Below, one piece after another: positions 7,755-13,616 of a stretch of 13,616 bases of DNA. Below the pieces are notes generated by a model. The model saw only the letters and a list, made by a program, of their open reading frames with translations. It was not told where the DNA came from and ran no database searches. The stretch lies in the NCBI GenBank assembly GCA_946002345.1, contig CAMFZA010000018.1:1-13616 (forward strand), given 5' to 3'. Every line of letters begins with the position of its first letter. Position 1 is the stretch's first letter. This stretch comes from an uncultured Phascolarctobacterium sp. (GTDB lineage Bacteria > Bacillota > Negativicutes > Acidaminococcales > Acidaminococcaceae). Position numbers and translations under genes: made by a program.

Positions 7755-9677
7755 TTAGTCAATAATATTTTGTTTATAATCATGATAGAGAGCCTTGAGC
7801 TCCTCCATCACAGCGCACATTTCAATCTTCAAATTGGAGGCAGCATCATAATCACCGGCAGCCACTGCCTTACGAATGCTGGTAAAGAGACTCTTTTTCT
7901 CGAAGGAGTCCTTAGCCAAGCGAGCGCGCAGCACCTGAATTTTGTGCCACAGTGCCAAATCGCAGTCGGTGGAGCTTTCGGGGCTGTGGAGCTTTTTCAT
8001 GTCTACTACTGCTTGATAATACTCGGGAATCAGACGAGTCAGGAGCTCGGTGGTCCAACGAATCAAAGCGCCTTGGCGGAAGGACTCAATATATTCCTTA
8101 CGCAGGATATTGCCCTGGGTTAAAACAGCTACCTTTTCAGGATACTTGTCAAAGGCTTGCAGGTTTTCCCATACAGTGGCCGGCGGCTCGCCAAACAGCC
8201 TGCTGCGTTCTTCCGCAGTGAAATCTTCAAATACATCATCCTCGGTACGATATTGACGTTCTTTTTCCAAATAGAAGCCCTCTTCCCCAGCTGCCTTGGA
8301 GATTTCCTTTTCCAAAGCGGCCAAATCCTTGCCGGATTCCACACAAGCCTTGATACCATCCAGGCAGGACAGATAGAAGGCTGCAATAGCGATATAGGTA
8401 TTGGTGTAGGGGTTGGGAGAACGCATTTCAATACGGGTAGCCTTGGGGTTATCCAAATCGCGAATCAGGCCAGCCAAAATGGTTCTGTTACGGGACGGAT
8501 TATCAGGGCTTAGACCTAAGCTAGTAACAATGCACACCGGTGCTTCAAAGCCAGGCTTCAGACGATTTAGGGAGTCGATGGTGCAGGAAATAAAGGGATT
8601 GGTAACCTCATAGTTTTTCAATAGACCCATCAAAGCGCCATAACCGATGGCGGACAGAAACTCCTTATGCATATCCTTGGGGGAGAACAGGTTCACGATC
8701 TTACCATTCTTCAGCTTAGCTGCCATACCCACATGAGTATGCTCGCCACTGCCTGCCACGCCAGGAATGGGTTTTGCTTGGAAGGAAACCTCGAGACCAT
8801 TCATGCGGAATACTTCCTTGACAATAATACGAGCCAAAATTTCGTTATCGGCAGTTTGTACACCGGTTGCGAACTTCCAGTCCACCTCCAGCTGTTCCAT
8901 AACATGAGTCATGTGACCGGCACCATCAATTTGACCCTTAACGCCACCACATTCCTTGTGGCCCATTTCCGGCTCCAGGCCATACAGGTCCAGAGTTTCA
9001 ACGGTTTGCTCCAATGCGGTGCGTACATTGCCGCGAGTGCGCTGCCAATATTGCTCCTGCATCATCTGAGAAGAGCTGAGGGCTTCAATGGGCGCATCCT
9101 CACGAGGAGATTTTACCCAAAATTCCAGTTCAGTAGCACTGGTAAAAATCAATTTTTCAATCTCATCACCTTTAATATGCTCCAGGCCGGGAATCACAGG
9201 ATGCTTTTGGAAAAGCTCCATGATTTCGCCCTCCACATAATCCAAGGTATTTTTCAAAATAGAACGGGAGTCTACGAAATTGCCATTATGCAGCAAATAG
9301 CAGGGAATGCGCAAGGTGCCAATCATGCGACCATTAGAAGCATCAAAATGCTCATAGTTATAGTCCACAAACCAATTTACAGTTTTATCAACAACCATAT
9401 CAACACGAGCGTTGTTCAGGGTAGCGATGCCGGTGAGCACAACGGAGGAACCATCAGTTTGGGCGGCACTGCCCTCCAGGAAGCTTTCCATATCTTCCAA
9501 AAAAATCTTCATGGGGATTTTTTCATCAGTATCGTTGCCCGCAAAGTCCACACCCATCAAAGAAACAAACTTTACCTCCGGATGCAGGGACAGCAAAGCA
9601 CGCAAATCCTGCTCATTTTGTTGTTCAGGTTTAATTACATACAATAATTCCTTATTATTCATGATTGCTTGCAGCAT
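7755..9677 (-). CDS. glnA: Glutamine synthetase, long form with C-terminal extension, 640 aa
   Basis: ATP-dependent glutamate + ammonia to glutamine. The N-terminal beta-grasp part holds TDGSSVVLTGI (74-84), with the DGSS that completes the neighbouring active site. The catalytic barrel shows ELEFWV (183-188), PEMGHKECGG (236-245), GSGEHTHVG (309-317), NRLKPGFEAP (371-380), NRTILAG (397-403) and RIEMRSPNP (415-423). These match type I enzymes in order, but the glutamate-loop sequence GSGEHTHVG is unlike the usual GSGMHCH. After about residue 445 comes a charged, helical extension of nearly 200 residues, absent from the usual type I chain of about 440-470. No typical adenylylation Tyr motif is seen. 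A TTG at 9698 lies inside the ribosome binding site; I use the ATG at 9677, 9 bases after AAGGAG. The leader contains an attenuator, and there is a strong terminator downstream. Confidence 0.93.
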   Translation of the reverse strand: MLQAIMNNKELLYVIKPEQQNEQDLRALLSLHPEVKFVSLMGVDFAGNDTDEKIPMKIFLEDMESFLEGSAAQTDGSSVVLTGIATLNNARVDMVVDKTVNWFVDYNYEHFDASNGRMIGTLRIPCYLLHNGNFVDSRSILKNTLDYVEGEIMELFQKHPVIPGLEHIKGDEIEKLIFTSATELEFWVKSPREDAPIEALSSSQMMQEQYWQRTRGNVRTALEQTVETLDLYGLEPEMGHKECGGVKGQIDGAGHMTHVMEQLEVDWKFATGVQTADNEILARIIVKEVFRMNGLEVSFQAKPIPGVAGSGEHTHVGMAAKLKNGKIVNLFSPKDMHKEFLSAIGYGALMGLLKNYEVTNPFISCTIDSLNRLKPGFEAPVCIVTSLGLSPDNPSRNRTILAGLIRDLDNPKATRIEMRSPNPYTNTYIAIAAFYLSCLDGIKACVESGKDLAALEKEISKAAGEEGFYLEKERQYRTEDDVFEDFTAEERSRLFGEPPATVWENLQAFDKYPEKVAVLTQGNILRKEYIESFRQGALIRWTTELLTRLIPEYYQAVVDMKKLHSPESSTDCDLALWHKIQVLRARLAKDSFEKKSLFTSIRKAVAAGDYDAASNLKIEMCAVMEELKALYHDYKQNIID

Positions 9678-9720
9678 GGAGCTGCTCTCCTTTCTCAATA
9701 CTCCCTAAATAAACACCAGA

Positions 9721-9777
9721 AAAACAAAAAGACCTTTTCAAGCGAGGGCACACTCTTCCCCCTTCTCAAAAAAGTCT
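9721..9777 (-). promoter_or_regulatory. Leader terminator (attenuator) upstream of glnA
   Basis: Between the glnA promoter and its ribosome binding site, AGACTTTTTTGAG (9777-9765) pairs with CTTGAAAAGGTCT (9742-9730): 13 pairs, three of them wobble. It is followed by TTTTTGTTTTT. This is an intrinsic terminator inside the leader, about 50 bases before the start codon. Its 5' arm shares bases with the hairpin at 9773-9786, so only one of the two can form. This is the layout of transcription attenuation. Confidence 0.7.
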
Positions 9778-9786
9778 TCGTTGACT
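9773..9786 (-). promoter_or_regulatory. Hexaloop hairpin overlapping the glnA leader terminator (possible antiterminator)
   Basis: AGTC (9786-9783) and GACT (9776-9773) close a six-base loop AACGAA. Loop positions 1 and 4 are A and G, the bases conserved in the RNA hexaloops bound by ANTAR-domain antiterminators such as NasR and EutV. A weaker second candidate, loop AGAGTG (9756-9751) with GGGG/CCCT and a G-G mismatch, lies 10 bases downstream. That makes a dual hexaloop conceivable. The stem is only four pairs, so the assignment is tentative. Confidence 0.4.
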
Positions 9787-9796
9787 GTTCAGAATT

Positions 9797-9825
9797 ATTA
9801 TACCAATGATACTTTAAATCGTCAA
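9797..9825 (-). promoter_or_regulatory. Strong promoter of glnA
   Basis: TTGACG (9820-9825), a 17-base spacer and a perfect TATAAT (9797-9802) preceded by TGG on the minus strand. The predicted transcript starts near 9790, giving a leader of about 113 bases that holds the attenuator. GTTGAC at the -35 box (9826-9821) and GTCAAC in the leader (9785-9780) form an inverted pair flanking the -10. Confidence 0.85.
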
Positions 9826-9869
9826 CTTTTTTACGCCAAATTGCAATTCTTCCACCCTTAAAATGTTAT

Positions 9870-9897
9870 AAGCCGGCACGGATAGTCCGGCCGGCTT
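9870..9897 (-). terminator. Probable terminator of the M18 aminopeptidase gene
   Basis: AAGCCGGC (9870-9877) pairs with GCCGGCTT (9890-9897) and, past one bulged base, CGGA pairs with TCCG around a three-base loop. The GC-rich stem follows the stop codon by 17 bases, but the T-tract after it (TATAACATTTT) is interrupted. Termination may therefore be incomplete. Confidence 0.6.
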
Positions 9898-9914
9898 GTG
9901 AGTAGGGCTAAAAA

Positions 9915-11321
9915 TTATTTATCGCTTGCCAAGAAAGCAGCAAAGGCTTTATAGGTGTAGTAAACGTCCAGCTTACTGGTCAGTTCGAAGGGAGAATGCA
10001 TGCAGAGCACAGGTACACCCAAGTCAACTACGTCCACATCCATAGCAGCCACATACAGAGCTACGGTGCCACCGCCGCCCTCGTCCACTGCGCCCAGCTC
10101 GCCAATTTGCCAATAAACCTTGGCCTCATCCATAATGCTGATGATTTTAGCCATGGTTTCCGCGCTAGCATCATTGGAGCCAGATTTGCCACGGGCACCG
10201 GTATATTTGGTCAAGCAGGGACCCTTATTGACGAAGCAGCTGTTGCGTTCTTCATATACACTGGCAAAGGTGGGATCAAAGGCACCATTGACGTCGGAGG
10301 ACAGAGCAGTGGTGTTGCGCAGCAAGGTGCGGATATTGGCACCCTCAAGGCTAGCTAATTCCTCCAAATAGTGCAGCACAAAGTCAGAACTTAAGCCAGT
10401 ATTGCCATAGGAGCCAATCTCCTCCTTATCCGCCAAAATGGTCACGGTTGTGTAGTAAGGAGCCTTGGTATCAATTTCTGCAGTCAGGGCGGTGTAAGCG
10501 CAGACCTTGTCGTCCTGGCCATAAGCGCCGATTAAGCTGCGGTCCAGACCAATATCTACTGCCTTCACTGCGGGTACAAATTCAATCTCCGCGCGCATAA
10601 AGTCATGCTCGGTAATGCCATACATTTGGTTGAGCAGGGACAAAGCAGTCAGCTTCACAGCGTTCTTTACCTCATCCTTTTCAGACTCGTCTACAAAGGG
10701 CAGACTACCAATGACAATGTTCAGCTCCTCGCCACGAATGCCATCGGAAAGCTTGCGCTCGTTTTGCTTGGCACCCAGATGGGGCAGCAAATCAGTTACG
10801 CAAAATTGGGGCTCACCGGGCTGCTCGCCCACGGATACCTTTACCACCTCACCATTTTTCTTGACAATAACGCCATGCATGGCCAAAGGAGTAGTCACCC
10901 ATTGATACTTGCGGATGCCCCCATAGTAGTGAGTTTTAAAGAAAGCAAACTCATTTTTTTCATAATCCGGATTGGGCTTCAAATCCAAGCGAGGAGAATC
11001 GATATGAGCAGCATTCAAGCGCACACCCTTTTCCAAAGGAGCGGTGCCAAAGGTGGACATGGCAAGGGATTTGCCACGGTTGACAAAGTAAACCTTGTCG
11101 CCGGGCTTGTAGCTCTTAGTTAAATCCAAGGGCTCATAGCCAGCAGCCTTGAGCAATTCCACAGCCTTAGCAGTGAATTCGCGCTCAGTTTTACCCTCAT
11201 TCAAAAACTCCTTATAACCCTCGCAGTAGGCAAAGGCAGCGTCCTTGGCGGCAGATTCAGCCTTACCAATATGAGGAAATTCCCAGGTGAGGCTTTTTTG
11301 CAATTCTTTTGCAGAAGTCAT
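9915..11321 (-). CDS. M18 family aminopeptidase, 468 aa
   Basis: A cytosolic zinc aminopeptidase (aspartyl/aminopeptidase I family) that trims N-terminal residues from peptides. AAHIDSPRLDLKP (104-116) supplies His106 and Asp108. GQDDKVCAYTAL (268-279) supplies the bridging Asp. ILADKEEIGSYG (295-306) supplies the catalytic and ligand Glu pair. CMHSPFELTSKLDVY near the end supplies His442. A VDEGGGGTVALYVA glycine run lies between them. Length fits the clostridial M18 group (about 430-470). I use the ATG at 11321, 10 bases after AAAGGA; an upstream TTG at 11330 lies too close to that site. Placed just after a peptide importer and before glnA, it probably releases amino acids from imported peptides, though it has its own promoter. 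Confidence 0.92.
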   Translation of the reverse strand: MTSAKELQKSLTWEFPHIGKAESAAKDAAFAYCEGYKEFLNEGKTEREFTAKAVELLKAAGYEPLDLTKSYKPGDKVYFVNRGKSLAMSTFGTAPLEKGVRLNAAHIDSPRLDLKPNPDYEKNEFAFFKTHYYGGIRKYQWVTTPLAMHGVIVKKNGEVVKVSVGEQPGEPQFCVTDLLPHLGAKQNERKLSDGIRGEELNIVIGSLPFVDESEKDEVKNAVKLTALSLLNQMYGITEHDFMRAEIEFVPAVKAVDIGLDRSLIGAYGQDDKVCAYTALTAEIDTKAPYYTTVTILADKEEIGSYGNTGLSSDFVLHYLEELASLEGANIRTLLRNTTALSSDVNGAFDPTFASVYEERNSCFVNKGPCLTKYTGARGKSGSNDASAETMAKIISIMDEAKVYWQIGELGAVDEGGGGTVALYVAAMDVDVVDLGVPVLCMHSPFELTSKLDVYYTYKAFAAFLASDK

Positions 11322-11358
11322 TTCAATCAAATCCTTTCTATGGCAATCTATACTAGTT

Positions 11359-11372
11359 TTTTGTTAACAAAA
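11359..11372. promoter_or_regulatory. Perfect 14-bp palindrome in the aminopeptidase leader
   Basis: TTTTGTTAACAAAA is a perfect inverted repeat without spacer. It starts 9 bases after the -10 box, that is about +3 to +16 of the expected transcript, a normal place for a repressor operator. No regulator gene is nearby, so the binding protein is unknown. Confidence 0.45.
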
Positions 11373-11381
11373 CATACAGAA

Positions 11382-11390
11382 ATTATACCA
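11382..11390 (-). promoter_or_regulatory. Extended -10 promoter of the M18 aminopeptidase
   Basis: TATAAT (11382-11387) preceded by TGG on the minus strand, with no clear -35 box. The start codon lies about 60 bases downstream, and the palindrome at 11359-11372 lies just after the expected transcription start. Confidence 0.65.
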
Positions 11391-11487
11391 TATTTCCAGC
11401 TAGAGTGTTAGGAGATTTAGTGAAAAATTCCTCCACCGCAAGCGATTCCCTCCCCTTCATAAGGAAGACAAATTTAGCCTTCATGAT

Positions 11488-11518
11488 AAAAACCTCCCAA
11501 ACTTATGTCTGGGAGGTT
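11488..11518 (-). terminator. Intrinsic terminator of the peptide transporter operon
   Basis: AACCTCCCA (11491-11499) pairs perfectly with TGGGAGGTT (11510-11518) around a 10-base loop; in the minus direction the stem ends in five T. It starts 24 bases after the oppF stop. The gap from here to the aminopeptidase promoter (about 100 bases) holds nothing convincing apart from a doubtful 33-codon frame. Confidence 0.85.
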
Positions 11519-11542
11519 CGTCCTTGAACAATTTTCCAGTTT

Positions 11543-12502
11543 TTACTTCACACAGGAGCAAGCTACGAAATGATTAGGCTCAACCTCTCGCAGTACAGGA
11601 TTGCCCTTGTCGCACACGCCCTCCACCGGGCAGTCGCAACGCTTCATAAAACGGCATGCATCCGGCAGATTGATGGGAGCGGTAATTTCACCCTTGATAA
11701 TTTGACGTTTAGGCTTGTCCTTGCCCACAACTGGCAAAGGAATAGCAGAAAGCAGTGCCTTGGTATAAGGATGCAGGGGATTTTTGAAGAGCAGGCTAGC
11801 AGGAGCCTTCTCCACCATGGTACCCATGTACATTACGGCGATATCATCGGAGAAATACTTAACTACGGACAAATCGTGGGTAATGAAAATATAGGTCAGT
11901 CCCAAATCCTTTTGCAGCTGCTTAAGCAGGTTCAGGATTTGTGCTTGAATGGAAACGTCCAGTGCAGAAACAGGCTCGTCACACACGATAATCTTCGGAT
12001 TCATGGCCAAAGCACGAGCAATACCGATACGCTGGCGACGACCGCCATCCAGCTCGTGGGGATAGACATTGGCATAACGCTCAGCCAGACCTACTGTACG
12101 CATGAGCTCCAAGGTACGCTCTTCAATGGCTTCCTTGCCCTTAATCAGCTTATGCTCGATAATAGGCTCGCTGATTAACTGCATTACAGTTTCACGCGGG
12201 TCCAGAGAAGAGAAGGGATCCTGGAAAACCATCTGCATCTTTTGACGAAGAGGGCGCATTTCCTTGCGGCTCAGCTTGGTAATATCGTTGCCCTGAAATA
12301 TAATCTTGCCACTAGTAGGTTCAATCAGCTTTAAAATGCAACGACCAGTGGTGGATTTGCCACAGCCGGACTCGCCTACAATACCCAGCGTTTTGCCTTC
12401 CTCCAAAGTAAAGCTAACTCCGTCCACAGCGTGAAGCTGACCAGCTGCTGTATTAAAATACTTAGTTAAATTTTCAATCACTAACAAAGGAGCGTTACTC
12501 AT
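11543..12502 (-). CDS. oppF: Oligopeptide/dipeptide ABC importer ATPase, OppF/DppF type, 319 aa
   Basis: The second ATPase of a peptide importer; it pairs with OppD at the inner face of the membrane. The motifs are Walker A GESGCGKS (43-50), Q-loop Gln94, signature LDGGRRQR (151-158), Walker B IIVCDE (171-176), D-loop SALD and switch His209. The signature has Asp152 where most ABC ATPases have Ser (LSGG). The C-terminal oligopeptide-transporter region holds Cys283, Cys289, Cys291, Cys297, Cys315 and Cys317, the CRFMKRC type seen in this subfamily. AGGAGG lies 8 bases before the ATG, and the start overlaps the oppD stop (ATGA), so translation is coupled. Opp versus Dpp cannot be told apart from the ATPases alone; the binding protein lies outside the window. 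Confidence 0.92.
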   Translation of the reverse strand: MSNAPLLVIENLTKYFNTAAGQLHAVDGVSFTLEEGKTLGIVGESGCGKSTTGRCILKLIEPTSGKIIFQGNDITKLSRKEMRPLRQKMQMVFQDPFSSLDPRETVMQLISEPIIEHKLIKGKEAIEERTLELMRTVGLAERYANVYPHELDGGRRQRIGIARALAMNPKIIVCDEPVSALDVSIQAQILNLLKQLQKDLGLTYIFITHDLSVVKYFSDDIAVMYMGTMVEKAPASLLFKNPLHPYTKALLSAIPLPVVGKDKPKRQIIKGEITAPINLPDACRFMKRCDCPVEGVCDKGNPVLREVEPNHFVACSCVK

Positions 12503-13497
12503 TTTTGGTTCCTCCTTAAAGCGAAGCCGGGTCTAGCATAAGCATGGCAGGCTACGAAATGAGTGCTGCTACCATCCACGGACTGCAACTCCGGCACGGT
12601 TGCGGAACAAGCCTCGGTAGCATAGGGACACCGAGGAGCAAAGGTACATCCAGGAGGCAGATCTGCCGGATCCGGCATCAAGCCCTTGATGGGCTCTAAC
12701 ATCTCGCCCTGCTCCTTCAGGTTGGGCAGGCTGTTGAACAAGCCTTCTGTGTAGGGATGACGCATATTGTTAAACACATCATCAACGGTACCCTTTTCCA
12801 CAATGCGACCGGCATACATAACAGCCATATCATCACAAATCTCGGCTACGATGCCCAGGCTATGGGTAATCATCAGCATGGACATATCCCGGTTATTAAT
12901 CAGGTCCTTCATGAGCTCCAGCACCTGAGCCTGAATGGTTACATCCAAAGCCGTGGTGGGCTCATCAGCAATGAGCAGCTTAGGACTGCAGGCCAAAGCG
13001 ATTGCGATAACCACACGCTGCTTCATGCCGCCGGAGAATTGGTGAGGATAGTCAGTAGCTCTTGCCTCCGCAATGCCAACCAGCTTCAGCATTTCCTTGG
13101 CCTTTTCCAAGGCTTCCTCGGGCTTCAGGTTTTGGTGCAGCTCCAGGCTTTCTGCAATCTGCTCACCCACGGTCATAACCGGGTTCAAGGCAGTCATGGG
13201 GTCCTGGAAAATCATAGCCACATCGTTGCCACGCATGGCTTCCAGCTCCGCGTTGCTCATCTTGAGTACGTCCCTACCTTCAAGGGTAATGGAGCCACTC
13301 TTAATCACTCCCGGCGGGTCGGGAACAAGGTTCATAATGGACAGAGCGGTAGTAGTTTTGCCTGCACCGGTCTCACCCACCAAGCCCAGGGTACGCTGCT
13401 TGCCAATGGCAATATCAATACCATTGACTGCATGCACATCAGAATCTTCTGTTTCGTAGTGGACAACAAGGTCCTTAATATCTAATACTAAATCCAT
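12499..13497 (-). CDS. oppD: Oligopeptide/dipeptide ABC importer ATPase, OppD/DppD type, 332 aa
   Basis: The first ATPase of the peptide importer. Walker A is GETGAGKT (41-48), Q-loop Gln98, signature FSGGMKQR (154-161), Walker B LLIADE (174-179), D-loop TALD and switch His212. The residue after this His is Ser where Asp is usual in this family (ITHD). Here, unlike OppF, the LSGG-type signature serine is kept, so the two ATPases differ in their C-loops. The C-terminal region [14 protein letters not shown] (Cys284, Cys290, Cys297) plus Cys317 matches the cysteine pattern of peptide-transporter ATPases, for which an Fe-S cluster has been reported in some relatives. It starts 13 bases after the permease stop and ends in ATGA overlap with oppF. 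Confidence 0.93.
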   Translation of the reverse strand: MDLVLDIKDLVVHYETEDSDVHAVNGIDIAIGKQRTLGLVGETGAGKTTTALSIMNLVPDPPGVIKSGSITLEGRDVLKMSNAELEAMRGNDVAMIFQDPMTALNPVMTVGEQIAESLELHQNLKPEEALEKAKEMLKLVGIAEARATDYPHQFSGGMKQRVVIAIALACSPKLLIADEPTTALDVTIQAQVLELMKDLINNRDMSMLMITHSLGIVAEICDDMAVMYAGRIVEKGTVDDVFNNMRHPYTEGLFNSLPNLKEQGEMLEPIKGLMPDPADLPPGCTFAPRCPYATEACSATVPELQSVDGSSTHFVACHAYARPGFALRRNQK

Positions 13498-13510
13498 AAT
13501 GCAAGCCCCC

Positions 13511-13616
13511 TTATTTCTTCAGCTTCGGGTCCAGCGCATCACGCAGGCCGTCACCAAGAAGGTTCAAGGCCAAAACAGTGAACATAATTGCTAAACCAGG
13601 AATTACGCAGATATAG
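13511..13616 (-). CDS. oppC: Peptide ABC importer permease, OppC/DppC type, C-terminal 34 codons (cut by window edge)
   Basis: The visible end reads [18 protein letters not shown], then [16 protein letters not shown] and a TAA stop at 13513-13511. This is the standard end of OppC/DppC permeases: the last membrane helix followed by the cytoplasmic [13 protein letters not shown] tail. It lies 13 bases upstream of oppD in the same operon. The rest of the gene is to the right of the window. Confidence 0.9.
   Translation of the reverse strand, partial: YICVIPGLAIMFTVLALNLLGDGLRDALDPKLKK

Noticed and set aside
8667..9647. 326-codon open frame on the plus strand opposite glnA
   Set aside because: It is fully antisense to a well-supported glutamine synthetase and has no recognisable domain; long antisense frames arise from codon bias of the real gene.
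9678..9790. T-box or known riboswitch in the glnA leader
   Set aside because: The leader is too short and lacks the T-box core; the GGGTGG upstream (near 9855) lies before the promoter and is not transcribed with glnA.
12757..13485. 242-codon open frame on the plus strand opposite oppD
   Set aside because: Antisense shadow of a clear ABC ATPase; His/Asn/Gln-rich composition and no family resemblance.

Overview
All the genes I can support lie on the minus strand, so the window reads right to left. Moderate GC, strong AGGAGG-type ribosome binding sites, TATAAT promoters and the classical lspA-rluD-pyrR gene order all point to a Firmicute. The mix of a long glutamine synthetase, an acyl-CoA dehydrogenase and a small secreted protein of unknown family suggests an anaerobe of the Negativicutes (Acidaminococcaceae/Phascolarctobacterium-like). 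That last step is an impression, not a proof.

Layout in the direction of transcription. (1) 13616-11543: the end of an Opp/Dpp peptide importer (permease C-terminus, then ATPases OppD and OppF with a 4-base ATGA overlap), closed by an intrinsic terminator. (2) 11390-9870: an M18 aminopeptidase with its own extended -10 promoter and a palindrome just after the promoter. (3) 9825-7681: a 640-residue glutamine synthetase. Its leader holds an intrinsic terminator that excludes a small hexaloop hairpin, which looks like transcription attenuation. (4) 7668-5891: a PaaI-type thioesterase and a 379-residue acyl-CoA dehydrogenase, with promoter and terminator. (5) 5850-219: lspA, rluD, pyrR, a LUD-domain protein, deoB, udp and a secreted protein, ending at a terminator. 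Two intergenic gaps here carry structured DNA: a pair of covarying palindromes (3740-3804) and a multi-hairpin element (1681-1811). (6) 175-1: a promoter and the first 40 codons of an unrecognised gene.

How the genes fit together. Peptide uptake, aminopeptidase and glutamine synthetase form a nitrogen and amino-acid theme on the right. On the left, Udp splits uridine to uracil and ribose-1-phosphate, DeoB makes ribose-5-phosphate (a PRPP precursor), and PyrR senses UMP and can convert uracil plus PRPP to UMP. The strip therefore reads as pyrimidine salvage attached to lspA-rluD-pyrR, where many Firmicutes have de novo pyr genes.

No tRNA, rRNA, CRISPR array, transposase or phage gene was seen. 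The best candidates for something undescribed are non-coding: the glnA leader, the pyrR-LUD palindrome pair and the deoB-udp element.
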